Notes: generated by a model not told the origin, from the sequence alone. A stretch of DNA of 33,198 nt from Bacteroidaceae bacterium (GCA_900769465.1 CAAGGT010000309.1:1-33198), one strand, 5' to 3'. Shown: positions 7,267 through 17,101, counted from the stretch's first letter. Numbers and translations: made by a program.

Positions 7267-7281
7267 CCCGTACGCACCGCA
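7267..7281 (+). repeat. 15-bp direct repeat, right copy (possible att-like site)
   Basis: CCCGTACGCACCGCA is identical to 3859-3873. The rest of the 7084-7524 gap holds two terminators and no convincing gene. A minus-strand frame at 7260-7505 has no recognisable domain and overlaps both hairpins. Confidence 0.55.
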
Positions 7282-7315
7282 AACGAGTTCCAAAGAAATT
7301 TGGGACTCGTTTTTG
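7282..7315 (+). terminator. Rho-independent terminator
   Basis: AACGAGTTCCA and TGGGACTCGTT pair (one T-G wobble) around an 8-base loop, and the right arm runs into TTTTTG. It can terminate rightward transcription from the ATPase gene, about 200 bp upstream. Confidence 0.6.
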
Positions 7316-7492
7316 TTTTAATATATCGCAAGGGTGCGAGCATAGGATAAGGCTCACCTGCAAAGTCTGGAGGGGCTATAAAGGTGAGTCCTGTTTTCTT
7401 TTCAAACAAAGCAGCTATGCCTGTTACGAACCGGCACACAACCATTGACAAATCTTCATATAAACCAAAAGACGGGGATATCAAATTAAACA

Positions 7493-7519
7493 ACAGGAGC
7501 GGCAAATTGCCGCTCCTGT
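7493..7519 (-). terminator. Terminator downstream of porZ operon
   Basis: A perfect 13-bp inverted repeat (ACAGGAGCGGCAA / TTGCCGCTCCTGT with a single central base) begins 5 bp after the porZ stop. On the minus strand it is followed by TGTTTAATTT. It marks the end of the leuS-to-porZ run. Confidence 0.7.
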
Positions 7520-7524
7520 CAATT

Positions 7525-9834
7525 TTATCTTGTAATCAGAATCTTTGTTGCAACGCCTTCGCGGCCGACACTGTCATACGTCAGCACGTAATACACTCCA
7601 CTTGCAACCTTCTCGCCACGCAGGTTGCGGCCATTCCAGGAATACATGCCACCATTTGACGCGCCTTCATTAATCAAATATCCGGCCGCATCAACGATTT
7701 TGACATCGCAACCGTGGGTGAGCCCAACGATTGATATTTTTCCGCTGTAATCGGCCCTCACGGGGTTTGGATAGGCGTAAATATTTTCCTTGTCAAGAGC
7801 CTCGGCCGATGCAATGGCATCACTCCTGTAGCTAACCATTCCCATATCGGTACCGATGAACACCTCGCCTGTCACATCATTGATTGCAATACTCTCGATG
7901 CAGTCCGATGGCAAGGGTGAGTTTTCCGTCGTAAAGTGGTGGATTGTCTCCTGTCCGTCGGCACTGACAAGATATATACCGTTGCTGTTGGTACCAATCC
8001 ATTTGCGGTTTGCACCGTCAACCTCAATATCCTTTATGTACACGCCGCTCATAAAGTAATCGGCAAGGCCTGTACCGTCATTGCGGGCAATCTTTATCTG
8101 TTTGAACACGCCGTCGTTGAAGAATTTCTCGGGGTTGTCAATGACAAAAACGCCGACATTGGTTCCCACCCATATGGCGCCGTCTTTATCCTCGGCAATG
8201 TCATAGAGTTGATAGATATCATAGCTTACACCATCCTGATTGGTAAATTTGTGCAACCATTTTTTTGTCACGTCATCACTTGTATCAAAAGGAGTATTGT
8301 TCATTTTTGCACAGAAAAGACCAGGTTGGCTCTGGAGCACCGTTACCCATAACCAGCCCCGCGAATCAATATATGGTTTGACTACTGTTGCCATATATTC
8401 CATCTCCTTATAATTGAGAGAGACCCAAGTACCATCCTTCTTAAGGACTTTTAAAATATCCTTTACATCAGTGTTTACACACCACAGATTCGCATCTTTG
8501 TCAAACATTACGGTCGGAACTCGTACATACCTCCTGTTACCGGGTACCGCACTCTCAAGCGGAGAATTCTCAAAATCGTAATGCTGCACAAAACTGCCAT
8601 TCACAAACTCACAGACACCATAACCGAACGAACCGGCAAAATATCTCCCCGGCCGGGTTGGGTCTTCGTCTATCGAACACATATTGGAATACTTCAGTCC
8701 GGTGACACTTATGATACTATCAACAGTAATATTATTCCATCTGTCATACTCGAGATCAAACTCCATCAAGGTTCCGTCATGATCATTTTCAGGCAGGCCA
8801 AGATAGTTTATATTACCACCGGCCACAAGCAGTTTACCGGCAGAAGTGAATTTCATGAATTCACAATAGTTCCTGATAGGGCTGTTTGGAATCACCGGTG
8901 TTGAAACCGCTACAATGACAGACTCGACAGTCTCACACTCCACAACACCTTTGTACCCCTTGCAGTCCCAAAAAGAGTTGCCGCTTTTTTCAATATGAGA
9001 ACTTTCGCTGTTTCTGTAAGTGACGACAGTATTTTCATCAGTTATCACACTTACCTTGTTCTTGGCCGGGGCCACAATCTCCCGTCCTGTACTATATAAC
9101 CTGTGGTATTTCTCACCATTATTGGCAGCTATAAGCTTCAACGCTTTAGGCTTTGGTGTAAACTTGTATATTCCAAAAACGTCAATGATGCAATACAAGA
9201 CACCATCCAGTTCACAAAGAGATGTGACTGGATAATTTGGATAAAGTTGTTCCCAATTATTCTTGTCAAGAAGGTTCCTTGTCGTATCGCAGCAATAAAA
9301 ACCGCTTTTTGTACCGGTGTACAGTTTTCCATCATAGCGGTAGGTGCAATATGTATCAAGACCAGTATTGTAGGTGTTGTCAAACTCCATATTCTCAAGG
9401 TCAAGCACAACAACGCCAAAGGATGTCGAAATATACACGGTAGCCCCTTGGACGTCAATATTGTTTATTGTCTTGTCAGGCAAAGCCTTGTTCTTGAAAT
9501 CGGATATGTTATATACAGATTCATCATCATACAGGATATCGATGTTTGCATTCCTGTAGACAATTATCAGAGCATTGATAAAACTTGAATACCTGATATG
9601 GGCGATATCAATATCACTGAGTGTTGTTATCTTGTCATATATCCTCACCTCATTGTCACTCTTGTTGTATGAATAGAGCGCCCCCGAAGCCAGCACATAT
9701 ACCTTGTCACCCATCACCTGACAATATGTTGCATTGTGGTAAGACGGATAAAGGGTCCAATTATCATCGGAAGCTTTCACTCCTAAAACCGTAACAAGGA
9801 CAAAAAGAAAAGATATCAACAGTTTCCTAATCAT
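7525..9834 (-). CDS. porZ: PorZ-like type IX secretion beta-propeller protein
   Basis: This 769-residue exported protein has a signal peptide (MIRKLLISFLFVLVTVLGVKA), a long run of beta-propeller repeats of the two-component-regulator-propeller type (for example AEDKDGAIWVGTNVGVFVID and VDGANRKWIGTNSNGIYLV), and a C-terminal type IX secretion CTD (from about residue 682: YAYPNPVRADYSGKISIVGL, ending SGVYYVLTYDS...ILITR). Length and architecture match PorZ, about 770 residues in Porphyromonas, where it sits on the cell surface with the PorU/PorV/PorQ attachment complex and takes part in delivering A-LPS for anchoring of cargo. The gene overlaps the rdgB 3' end by 8 bp, so it is translated from the same transcript. 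A different propeller-CTD cargo protein is possible but less likely, given the two-propeller length. Confidence 0.82.
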   Translation of the reverse strand: MIRKLLISFLFVLVTVLGVKASDDNWTLYPSYHNATYCQVMGDKVYVLASGALYSYNKSDNEVRIYDKITTLSDIDIAHIRYSSFINALIIVYRNANIDILYDDESVYNISDFKNKALPDKTINNIDVQGATVYISTSFGVVVLDLENMEFDNTYNTGLDTYCTYRYDGKLYTGTKSGFYCCDTTRNLLDKNNWEQLYPNYPVTSLCELDGVLYCIIDVFGIYKFTPKPKALKLIAANNGEKYHRLYSTGREIVAPAKNKVSVITDENTVVTYRNSESSHIEKSGNSFWDCKGYKGVVECETVESVIVAVSTPVIPNSPIRNYCEFMKFTSAGKLLVAGGNINYLGLPENDHDGTLMEFDLEYDRWNNITVDSIISVTGLKYSNMCSIDEDPTRPGRYFAGSFGYGVCEFVNGSFVQHYDFENSPLESAVPGNRRYVRVPTVMFDKDANLWCVNTDVKDILKVLKKDGTWVSLNYKEMEYMATVVKPYIDSRGWLWVTVLQSQPGLFCAKMNNTPFDTSDDVTKKWLHKFTNQDGVSYDIYQLYDIAEDKDGAIWVGTNVGVFVIDNPEKFFNDGVFKQIKIARNDGTGLADYFMSGVYIKDIEVDGANRKWIGTNSNGIYLVSADGQETIHHFTTENSPLPSDCIESIAINDVTGEVFIGTDMGMVSYRSDAIASAEALDKENIYAYPNPVRADYSGKISIVGLTHGCDVKIVDAAGYLINEGASNGGMYSWNGRNLRGEKVASGVYYVLTYDSVGREGVATKILITR

Positions 9835-10408
9835 AGTTCTCTTTCAAATAATCACCAAGTTCCTTTGTCGCACGGAAACGGTGGCTCATACTGTTTTTCA
9901 TTTCACTGCTCATCTGCGCAAAACTCTCAGAGTGCCCCTCGGGGATGAAGATAGGGTCATAACCAAAACCGGAACCGCCCTTTTTCTCTGTGGCAATAGC
10001 ACCTTTTACAATGCCATTAAAGAGTTTCTCCTCGCCATTTATTATTAACGCTATTACTGTGCGAAATTGTGCGTTACGATTGGTTTTTCCTGTTAAATTT
10101 TCCAAAAGTTTGCGCATATTAGCCTCGGAATCACACTCCTCGCCGGCATAACGTGCCGAATAGACACCGGGCGCACCACCGAGAGCCTCTACCTCGAGAC
10201 CTGTATCATCGGCAAAGCAATCAAGACCATATTTCTTATAGACAAACCTTGCCTTTATCAGCGCATTTCCCTGCAACGTGTCGGCTGTTTCGGGTATATC
10301 ATCGTGACAATCGATATCATTGAGGGACAGAACCTCTACCCTATCCCCGACAATATCCCTAACCTCCTGAAGCTTATGTCTGTTGTTTGTTGCAAATACA
10401 AGTTTCAT
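9827..10408 (-). CDS. rdgB: Non-canonical purine NTP pyrophosphatase (RdgB/HAM1)
   Basis: This 193-residue enzyme hydrolyses ITP, dITP and XTP to monophosphates, keeping deaminated purines out of DNA and RNA. It shows the family's N-terminal substrate loop (MKLVFATNNRHKLQEV), the central ADDTGLEVEALGGAPGVYSARYAG with the catalytic Asp pair (about 67-91), and the C-terminal GSGFGYDPIFIPEG and MSHRFRA motifs. Full length. It begins 8 bp after the YitT-family gene and its 3' end overlaps porZ by 8 bp, within a leftward leuS-yitT-rdgB-porZ run. Confidence 0.96.
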   Translation of the reverse strand: MKLVFATNNRHKLQEVRDIVGDRVEVLSLNDIDCHDDIPETADTLQGNALIKARFVYKKYGLDCFADDTGLEVEALGGAPGVYSARYAGEECDSEANMRKLLENLTGKTNRNAQFRTVIALIINGEEKLFNGIVKGAIATEKKGGSGFGYDPIFIPEGHSESFAQMSSEMKNSMSHRFRATKELGDYLKENYD

Positions 10409-10416
10409 GGGATTTC

Positions 10417-11376
10417 TTATTTATTATTATCTACAGGTTTATTGTCAATCTCAACCCTCTTCTTGGCCTTTATCTTGTCGAATCCAAGACCATAGACAGC
10501 CATAACCTTTGACTGTGATACAAGCGCGTTGGGGTCAATCTGCTTGATGGCACTCAACAACTGGTTTGCCTGCGTTGCACGTGCAATGGTTGTAACCACC
10601 TTACCCTCCTTACCTGAATAATATCCCACAGAATCAAGCAGTGTAACGCCTCGTTTGAGTCCCCTGGTTATATAATAAGCAATCTCGTCATACTTGCTCG
10701 AGAAGATGAAGAACTGCACAGCCTGTCGGTTACTGTTGACCATATAATCAAGCGAGACGTTTACAATGACAAGGTTTATGAAACCATAGAAAATCTTCTG
10801 CACACTCATCGATATACTTTCGCTCGGAATGACAAAGAAACTGCTTATAATTATACAGGCATCAACATACAGCATTGCACGGCCGAAACTAATATCCTTA
10901 TACTTGTTTACAATAGCTGCTATGATATCCACTCCGCCGGTACTGCCGTTGCTCAAGAAGCAGAAGGCAATACCCATTCCAATGAAGATAGAGCCGACGA
11001 TACATGCCTCCAACTGCTTGTCGGGGCCAAGTATCTGATACGCAGTCGGGACTGTCTGGAACACAAGGTCAAACATCTCAAGCGCCAAAGTCATTACCGC
11101 TATAGCATATATCGTCTTGACACAGAATTTCCATCCAAGTTGCTGTATGGCAATGATTATAAGCACTATGTTTATTGCAAAATATGTATACTGCATGGGG
11201 AGCCCTGTAGTATACTCCACAATACCGCCGATACCGGTTATACCACCTGTCACAAATTGGAATGGAGCCATAAAGAATTTCCATGTAAAGGCATAGAGTG
11301 TGAGTCCGAGAGTAATCATGAAATAATTCTTCAGTTCACTCATCATCGTTGGCTTTGGAATGAATCGCTTGCCCAT
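10417..11376 (-). CDS. YitT-family membrane protein (DUF161/DUF2179)
   Basis: This 319-residue inner-membrane protein of the YitT family has a topology of five to six hydrophobic segments in residues about 15-215: FMITLGLTLYAFTWKFF, then GGITGIGGIVEYTTGLPMQYTYFAINIVLIII, and CIVGSIFIGMGIAFCFLSNGSTGGVDIIAAIV. The glycine-rich GGITGI and GSTGGVDI motifs are characteristic. A soluble C-terminal DUF2179 domain follows (VTLLDSVGYYSGKEGKVVTTIARATQ, about 235-300). The family's biochemical role is not established. It lies 41 bp after leuS and 8 bp before rdgB. It is probably part of the same transcript. Confidence 0.93.
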   Translation of the reverse strand: MGKRFIPKPTMMSELKNYFMITLGLTLYAFTWKFFMAPFQFVTGGITGIGGIVEYTTGLPMQYTYFAINIVLIIIAIQQLGWKFCVKTIYAIAVMTLALEMFDLVFQTVPTAYQILGPDKQLEACIVGSIFIGMGIAFCFLSNGSTGGVDIIAAIVNKYKDISFGRAMLYVDACIIISSFFVIPSESISMSVQKIFYGFINLVIVNVSLDYMVNSNRQAVQFFIFSSKYDEIAYYITRGLKRGVTLLDSVGYYSGKEGKVVTTIARATQANQLLSAIKQIDPNALVSQSKVMAVYGLGFDKIKAKKRVEIDNKPVDNNK

Positions 11377-11417
11377 AATTCTGTGTAATTTTAAGCGTTA
11401 TTACTTAGACCTGTATA

Positions 11418-14249
11418 TCAGATTACAATATTAACAATCTTCTTTGGTACAATGATGACCTTTTTGATTGGCTTTCCATCGATATACTTAAGGCTGTTCT
11501 CATTTGCCAATACAGCCGCTTCAATGTCGGCATTGGTTGCATCAACGGCAAAATCAAGTGTAAAACGCGCCTTACCGTTGAACGAAATTGTATACTTGAC
11601 CGAATCCTCCTTCAGATACTCCTCGTTGTATTCGGGCCACTGGGCATCACATACCGTTGTTGTATTGCCAAGTACCTCCCACAACTCCTCGCAGATGTGC
11701 GGAGCAAACGGAGATAGAACAACGACAATCTTCTCAAGGATTGCCTTCTTGTTGCACTTGAGCGCTGTGAGTTCGTTAAGGCATATCATGAATGCACTCA
11801 CGGTTGTATTGTATGAGAAAGCAGGAATATCCTCGCTTGTCTTCTTTATAAGCTTGTGAAGCGACTTGAGCTCCTCCTTTGTAGGCTCGGTATCAACAAC
11901 AATGCAGTTGTCGTCCTTGTCGAAGAACATACCCCACAACTTGCGCAGGAAGCGGTGACAACCGTCAATACCGTTGGTATCCCAGGGTTTCGACTGCTCA
12001 ATGGGGCCGAGGAACATCTCGTACATGCGCAATGTATCGGCACCATACTTCTCTACAATTACATCAGGGTTTACAACGTTGAACATTGACTTACTCATCT
12101 TCTCCACAGCCCAACCGCAGATATATTTGTCATTCTCGAGGATAAACTCGGCATCGGCATACTCCGGGCGCCAAGCACGGAATGCATCAATGTCAAGAAT
12201 ATCGTTTGATACAATGTTCACATCAACGTGAAGCGGAGTGACATCGTAATCCTTTGACAGATTGAGCGACACAAATGTGTTTGTATCCTTTATACGGTAC
12301 ACAAAGTTGCTGCGACCTTGAATCATACCCTGGTTGATAAGCTTCTGGAAAGGCTCTTCCTTAACACTGTAACCACAGTCGAAGAGGAACATATTCCAGA
12401 AACGTGAGTAGATGAGGTGGCCGGTAGCGTGCTCCTTACCGCCAACATACAGGTCAACGTTCTGCCAGTAGCCGTTAGCTTCCTTTGAAACAAGCGCATT
12501 ACTGTTCCTTGGATCCATATAACGCAGATAGTATGCGCTTGAACCGGCAAAGCCCGGCATTGTGTTAAGCTCAAGCGGGAACACGGTTGTGTTATCAATG
12601 TTATCCTTGCTTGTGATGCAGTTTGCCACGGTATCCCACGCCCACATCTTTGCGTGGCCGAGTGGCGGCTCGCCGCTCTCTGTGGGGAGGAACTTCTCAA
12701 CCTCGGGCAATTCAATAGGCAGACACTCCTCGGGTACAGGATAAGGCACACCGTTCTTGTAGTAGATGGGGAACGGCTCGCCCCAGTAACGCTGACGGCT
12801 GAAGATTGCATCGCGCAGACGATAGTTGACCTTCACGCGGCCAAGTCTGTTCTCTGTAACAAACTGCTTTGTCTTTGCAATGGCCTCTTTTACTGTCAAG
12901 CCGTTTAGGTTGAGCTTGCAATCGCCAAAAGCTGCAACTGGTGAGTTTGTCATTATACCCTCTTTGGCATCGAAGCTCTCCTCGCTTACGTCACAACCCT
13001 CAATGAGTGGACGTATCTCAATACCGAAGTGCTTTGCAAAGGCATAGTCGCGGCTGTCGTGTGCCGGAACAGCCATAATGGCACCTGTTCCGTAACCAGA
13101 TAGCACATAGTCGCTCACCCACACAGGAATCTCCTCGCCTGTAATCGGGTTGATGGCGTATGAACCGGTGAACACACCTGTCACGTTGCGGTCTATCATA
13201 CGCTCACGCTCGGTACGCTTCTTTGTACGGTCAAGATAAGCCTCAACAGCCTCTTTCTGCTCAGGTGTGGTAATCTGTGCCACAAGCTCACTCTCGGGAG
13301 CAAGCACCATGAATGTGACACCGAATATTGTATCGGCGCGTGTGGTGAATATTGTAAATTCAATATCGCTATCCTTTATGCAGAACTGCATCTCTGTACC
13401 CTCGCTGCGGCCAATCCAGTTACGCTGTGTCTCTTTCAAGGAGTCGCTCCACTCTACTTTCTCAAGACCGTCGAGCAAACGCTGTGAATAGGCCGACACG
13501 CGCAGACACCACTGCTTCATTTTTTTCTGCACCACAGGGTGGCCACCGCGCTCCGATACACCATCCACTACCTCATCGTTGGCAAGCACGGTGCCAAGAG
13601 CCGGACACCAGTTTACCATAGTCTCATTGAGGAATGCAATGCGCCAGTTCATCAACAGCTCCTGCTGTGCAACCTCGCTCATTGCGTTCCACTCCTGGGC
13701 GGTAATCTCAACTTCCTCGGTGCAAGCGGCGTTGAAGCCTGCACTACCCTCCTTGCTCAATTTCTCAATGAGCTCGGCAATTGGCTTTGCACACTTTGCA
13801 TCGTTATCGTAGTAGCTGTTGAACATCTTTATGAATGTCCACTGTGTCCAGTGATAGTAACCAGCATCACAGGTTCTTATCTCGCGGTCCCAATCGAAGC
13901 AGAAACCAATCTTGTCAAGCTGCTCACGGTAACGTGCAATGTTCTGTTCTGTTGTCACAGCCGGGTGCTGGCCTGTCTGTATCGCATACTGCTCGGCAGG
14001 CAAGCCGTAAGCATCGTAACCCATTGGGTTGAGTACATTATACCCGTTGAGACGCTTGTAACGCGCGAATATGTCCGATGCTATGTAGCCGAGCGGGTGA
14101 CCAACGTGAAGACCAGCTCCCGATGGATAAGGGAACATATTCAGAATGTAAAACTTCTCTTTCCCGTTCTCTTCAACCACCTTGTAAGTCTTGTTCTCTC
14201 TCCAGCGCTGCTGCCACTTCTGCTCAATTTCGTTAAAATTATATGCCAT
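11418..14249 (-). CDS. leuS: Leucyl-tRNA synthetase
   Basis: This 943-residue class I aminoacyl-tRNA synthetase charges tRNA-Leu. The HIGH-type motif is HVGH at residues 48-51 (after MFPYPSGAGL). The CP1 editing domain is present (residues about 230-430, with the TIFGVTFMVLAPES threonine-rich motif and the GTGAIMAVPAHDSRD motif needed for editing of non-cognate amino acids). KMSKS is at about 715, followed by the anticodon-binding helical domain and a C-terminal domain. The sequence between FQKLINQGMIQGRSNFVY and the KMSKS loop is long, as in other Bacteroidetes. On the minus strand a TATTTTTG box at 14311-14318 may be the -7 element, but no matching -33 was found. First gene of the run leading to porZ. 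Confidence 0.97.
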   Translation of the reverse strand: MAYNFNEIEQKWQQRWRENKTYKVVEENGKEKFYILNMFPYPSGAGLHVGHPLGYIASDIFARYKRLNGYNVLNPMGYDAYGLPAEQYAIQTGQHPAVTTEQNIARYREQLDKIGFCFDWDREIRTCDAGYYHWTQWTFIKMFNSYYDNDAKCAKPIAELIEKLSKEGSAGFNAACTEEVEITAQEWNAMSEVAQQELLMNWRIAFLNETMVNWCPALGTVLANDEVVDGVSERGGHPVVQKKMKQWCLRVSAYSQRLLDGLEKVEWSDSLKETQRNWIGRSEGTEMQFCIKDSDIEFTIFTTRADTIFGVTFMVLAPESELVAQITTPEQKEAVEAYLDRTKKRTERERMIDRNVTGVFTGSYAINPITGEEIPVWVSDYVLSGYGTGAIMAVPAHDSRDYAFAKHFGIEIRPLIEGCDVSEESFDAKEGIMTNSPVAAFGDCKLNLNGLTVKEAIAKTKQFVTENRLGRVKVNYRLRDAIFSRQRYWGEPFPIYYKNGVPYPVPEECLPIELPEVEKFLPTESGEPPLGHAKMWAWDTVANCITSKDNIDNTTVFPLELNTMPGFAGSSAYYLRYMDPRNSNALVSKEANGYWQNVDLYVGGKEHATGHLIYSRFWNMFLFDCGYSVKEEPFQKLINQGMIQGRSNFVYRIKDTNTFVSLNLSKDYDVTPLHVDVNIVSNDILDIDAFRAWRPEYADAEFILENDKYICGWAVEKMSKSMFNVVNPDVIVEKYGADTLRMYEMFLGPIEQSKPWDTNGIDGCHRFLRKLWGMFFDKDDNCIVVDTEPTKEELKSLHKLIKKTSEDIPAFSYNTTVSAFMICLNELTALKCNKKAILEKIVVVLSPFAPHICEELWEVLGNTTTVCDAQWPEYNEEYLKEDSVKYTISFNGKARFTLDFAVDATNADIEAAVLANENSLKYIDGKPIKKVIIVPKKIVNIVI

Positions 14250-14411
14250 TGTTTTTAAGTTTTTAATCTTTTCTAAACCCCACTATCCACTTTGTGGGCA
14301 TATTAACCTACAAAAATATATAAAAAAAGAGTTATTCTACTATTTGGACAATGTTTTTGTTTTCAAAACTGCTTTTTTGTTTTCACACCCAGTTTGTTGG
14401 ATATTTTTTCG

Positions 14412-14419
14412 TATCTTCG
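14412..14419 (+). promoter_or_regulatory. Candidate -7 box of mutS
   Basis: TATCTTCG, one base from TAnnTTTG, lies 34 bp before the mutS ATG at 14454. A TTTG lies only 15 bp upstream, shorter than the usual 19-21, so the assignment is tentative. It argues that translation begins downstream at 14454. Confidence 0.35.
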
Positions 14420-14453
14420 CGTAATAATTGTACACCAAACTCAGACTATATTT

Positions 14454-17081
14454 ATGGCCGAAAAAGATATTGCCGCAACGCCTATGATGCGCCAGTTTTA
14501 CGAACTGAAAGCAAAGCACCCCGATGCTGTGCTGCTGTTCCGTTGTGGCGATTTTTACGAAACATACTGCTCTGATGCCGTAATAGCTTCGGAGATTCTT
14601 GGCATAACACTCACAAAGCGTTCAAACGGCAAGAGCGATGCATCAAAAGCCATAGAGATGGCGGGATTCCCCTTCCATGCACTCGACACCTACCTTCCCA
14701 AACTGGTGCGTGCCGGCAAGCGTGTTGCAATATGTGACCAGCTCGAAGACCCCAAGATGACAAAGAAATTGGTGAAACGCGGCATTACAGAGCTTGTTAC
14801 ACCGGGTGTCTCAATCAACGACAACGTGCTGGACTACAAAGAAAACAACTTCCTTGCAGCGGTGCATTTTGGAAAGCCCATGTGCGGTGTCTCATTCCTT
14901 GATATTTCAACCGGCGAATACCTTGTTGCCGAAGGCACTTTCGATTATGTCGAGAAACTGTTGATAAATTTCCGCCCGAAGGAAATACTTGTCGAGAGGG
15001 GACTGAAGGGGAAATTCATCGAGTGTTTCGGCAGCAAATTCCTGACTTTTGAACTGGATGACTGGGCTTTCACCGATGAGTTTGCCAATGAAAAACTGAC
15101 AAAACATTTTGAGACCAGGAACCTCAAGGGTTTCGGTATCTCACACCTGCGCAGTGGAGTGGTGGCAGCCGGTGCAATCCTGCACTATCTTGAGGTGACA
15201 CTGCACACCCAGATATCGCACATACGCAACATCTCGCGCATTGAAGAGGAGCGCTACGTGCGCCTCGACAAATTCACCATACGCAGCCTTGAGCTGCTTG
15301 GCAGTATGCACGACGGCGGCTCGTCACTGCTGTTGGTAATCGACAGGACATTGACCGCAATGGGTGCGCGCCTGCTGAAGCGTTGGATGGTGTTCCCGCT
15401 CAAGGACAAGAAACCAATTGAGGAGCGACTGGATATTGTTGAATATTTTTTCCGCGAGCCATATTTCCGCGAACTAATTGAAGACCAGCTGCATCTGATA
15501 GGGGATTTGGAACGAATCATTGCAAAAGTGGCGGCGGGACGCGTTTCACCACGTGAACTCGTGCAGTTGAAACTGGCCCTACAAGCTGTAGAACCCATAA
15601 AAAAGGCTTGTGAAAATGCCGACAACGAGGTGTTGAAAAGGATTGGCGCACAACTCGACTGCTGTGCTGCAATACGCGACAAAATTGCAACCGAGATTGT
15701 CCCGGAGCCACCATTGTTGCTCAACAAGGGAGGAGTTGTGGCCGATGGGGTAGATGCACAGCTTGACGAACTTCGACAGATAGCATACAATGGCAAGGAT
15801 TATCTGCTACAGCTGCAACAACGCGAGAGTGAACGCACAGGCATTCCAAGCCTCAAGATATCGTTCAACAACGTCTTTGGCTACTATATTGAGGTGCGCA
15901 ACACCTACAAGGACAACGTCCCCGAGGAGTGGATACGCAAGCAGACACTGGTGAATGCCGAGCGTTACATTACCCAGGAACTCAAAGAATACGAAGAGAA
16001 AATACTTGGTGCCGAGGAGAAGATTCTTGCTCTGGAGACACAGATATACAACAACCTTGTGGCCGACCTGGCATCATACATTCCGGCAATACAGATAGAT
16101 GCCACACACCTTGCAAGGCTCGATGTGCTTCTCTCATTTGCAAATGTATCACGCACAAACAAATACATCAGACCAATCATCAGCGAGGAGGATGTGCTTG
16201 ACATCAAGCAGGGCCGTCACCCTGTGATTGAGAGACAGATGGCGATAGGGGAGAACTATATCCCCAACGACCTGTACCTTGACAATGACAAGCAGCAGAT
16301 AATAATTGTTACCGGACCCAACATGGCCGGTAAATCGGCACTGCTGCGCCAGACAGCACTGATAACACTGCTTGCCCAGATTGGTTGCTTTGTACCGGCA
16401 GAGAGCGCCGTAATTGGCCTTGTGGACAAGATATTCACACGTGTGGGAGCAAGTGACAACATATCGGCAGGAGAATCTACATTCATGGTAGAGATGACAG
16501 AGGCCGCCAACATCCTGAACAACCTCTCGGGACACAGCCTGGTACTCTTTGATGAGCTTGGGCGCGGAACATCAACATACGACGGAATGTCCATAGCCTG
16601 GGCCATAGTAGAGTATATCCACGAATATGCAAAGGGCAGGGCACGCACACTGTTTGCAACCCATTACCACGAGCTCAACGAAATGGAAAAGAGTTTCGCA
16701 CGCATAAAGAACTTTAATGTATCGGTGCGCGAAATAGATGGAAAGGTAATATTTATGCGCAAGCTGATGCCGGGTGGCAGCGAACACTCGTTCGGTATAC
16801 ACGTAGCCCAACTGGCAGGTATGCCCAAAAGCATCGTAAAACGCTCGGAGCAGATACTCAAGAAACTCGAGGCAGGGAACAACAGGGGAGAACTGAAAAG
16901 CGCTCCCACAGCCGAAATAGCCGACAGCCGCGAGGGTATGCAGCTCAATTTTTTCCAGCTTGACGACCCGGTACTTTCACAGGTGCGTGACGAGATCCTT
17001 GGCATTGATGTGAACAACCTGACACCGCTTGAAGCACTGAACAAGCTGAATGATATAAAACGTATAGTGAAAGGCAAATAA
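14454..17081 (+). CDS. mutS: DNA mismatch repair protein MutS
   Basis: This 875-residue mismatch-recognition ATPase starts mismatch repair by binding mispaired bases and recruiting MutL. The start at 14454 (MAEKDIAATPMMRQFYELK) is chosen over an in-frame ATG at 14394 because it matches the family start, and the extra 20 residues would cover the promoter. Domain I begins with the mismatch-wedge motif FRCGDFYETY (Phe and Glu of the F-x-E type). Domains II-III follow, then the clamp, then the ATPase with Walker A GPNMAGKSALLRQ (about 620-632), GESTFMVEM, Walker B SLVLFDELGRGTST and the ATHYHEL motif. The C-terminal dimerisation tail ends in LNKLNDIKRIVKGK. Transcribed alone; a terminator follows. 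Confidence 0.97.
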   Translation: MAEKDIAATPMMRQFYELKAKHPDAVLLFRCGDFYETYCSDAVIASEILGITLTKRSNGKSDASKAIEMAGFPFHALDTYLPKLVRAGKRVAICDQLEDPKMTKKLVKRGITELVTPGVSINDNVLDYKENNFLAAVHFGKPMCGVSFLDISTGEYLVAEGTFDYVEKLLINFRPKEILVERGLKGKFIECFGSKFLTFELDDWAFTDEFANEKLTKHFETRNLKGFGISHLRSGVVAAGAILHYLEVTLHTQISHIRNISRIEEERYVRLDKFTIRSLELLGSMHDGGSSLLLVIDRTLTAMGARLLKRWMVFPLKDKKPIEERLDIVEYFFREPYFRELIEDQLHLIGDLERIIAKVAAGRVSPRELVQLKLALQAVEPIKKACENADNEVLKRIGAQLDCCAAIRDKIATEIVPEPPLLLNKGGVVADGVDAQLDELRQIAYNGKDYLLQLQQRESERTGIPSLKISFNNVFGYYIEVRNTYKDNVPEEWIRKQTLVNAERYITQELKEYEEKILGAEEKILALETQIYNNLVADLASYIPAIQIDATHLARLDVLLSFANVSRTNKYIRPIISEEDVLDIKQGRHPVIERQMAIGENYIPNDLYLDNDKQQIIIVTGPNMAGKSALLRQTALITLLAQIGCFVPAESAVIGLVDKIFTRVGASDNISAGESTFMVEMTEAANILNNLSGHSLVLFDELGRGTSTYDGMSIAWAIVEYIHEYAKGRARTLFATHYHELNEMEKSFARIKNFNVSVREIDGKVIFMRKLMPGGSEHSFGIHVAQLAGMPKSIVKRSEQILKKLEAGNNRGELKSAPTAEIADSREGMQLNFFQLDDPVLSQVRDEILGIDVNNLTPLEALNKLNDIKRIVKGK

Positions 17082-17101
17082 TTACCTGAACAAACTTATA
17101 C

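Noticed and set aside
7260..7505. Minus-strand 81-codon frame between two terminators
   Set aside because: It starts inside the porZ terminator, ends in the other hairpin and contains the 15-bp repeat; likely non-coding or a remnant.
13539..14258. 239-codon plus-strand frame antisense to leuS
   Set aside because: A long shadow frame opposite a well-supported leuS; no domain recognised and codon pattern follows the leuS frame.
14394..14453. Upstream in-frame ATG of mutS
   Set aside because: The extra 20 residues are not family-like and would overlap the TATCTTCG promoter box; MAEKDIAATP at 14454 is the usual start.
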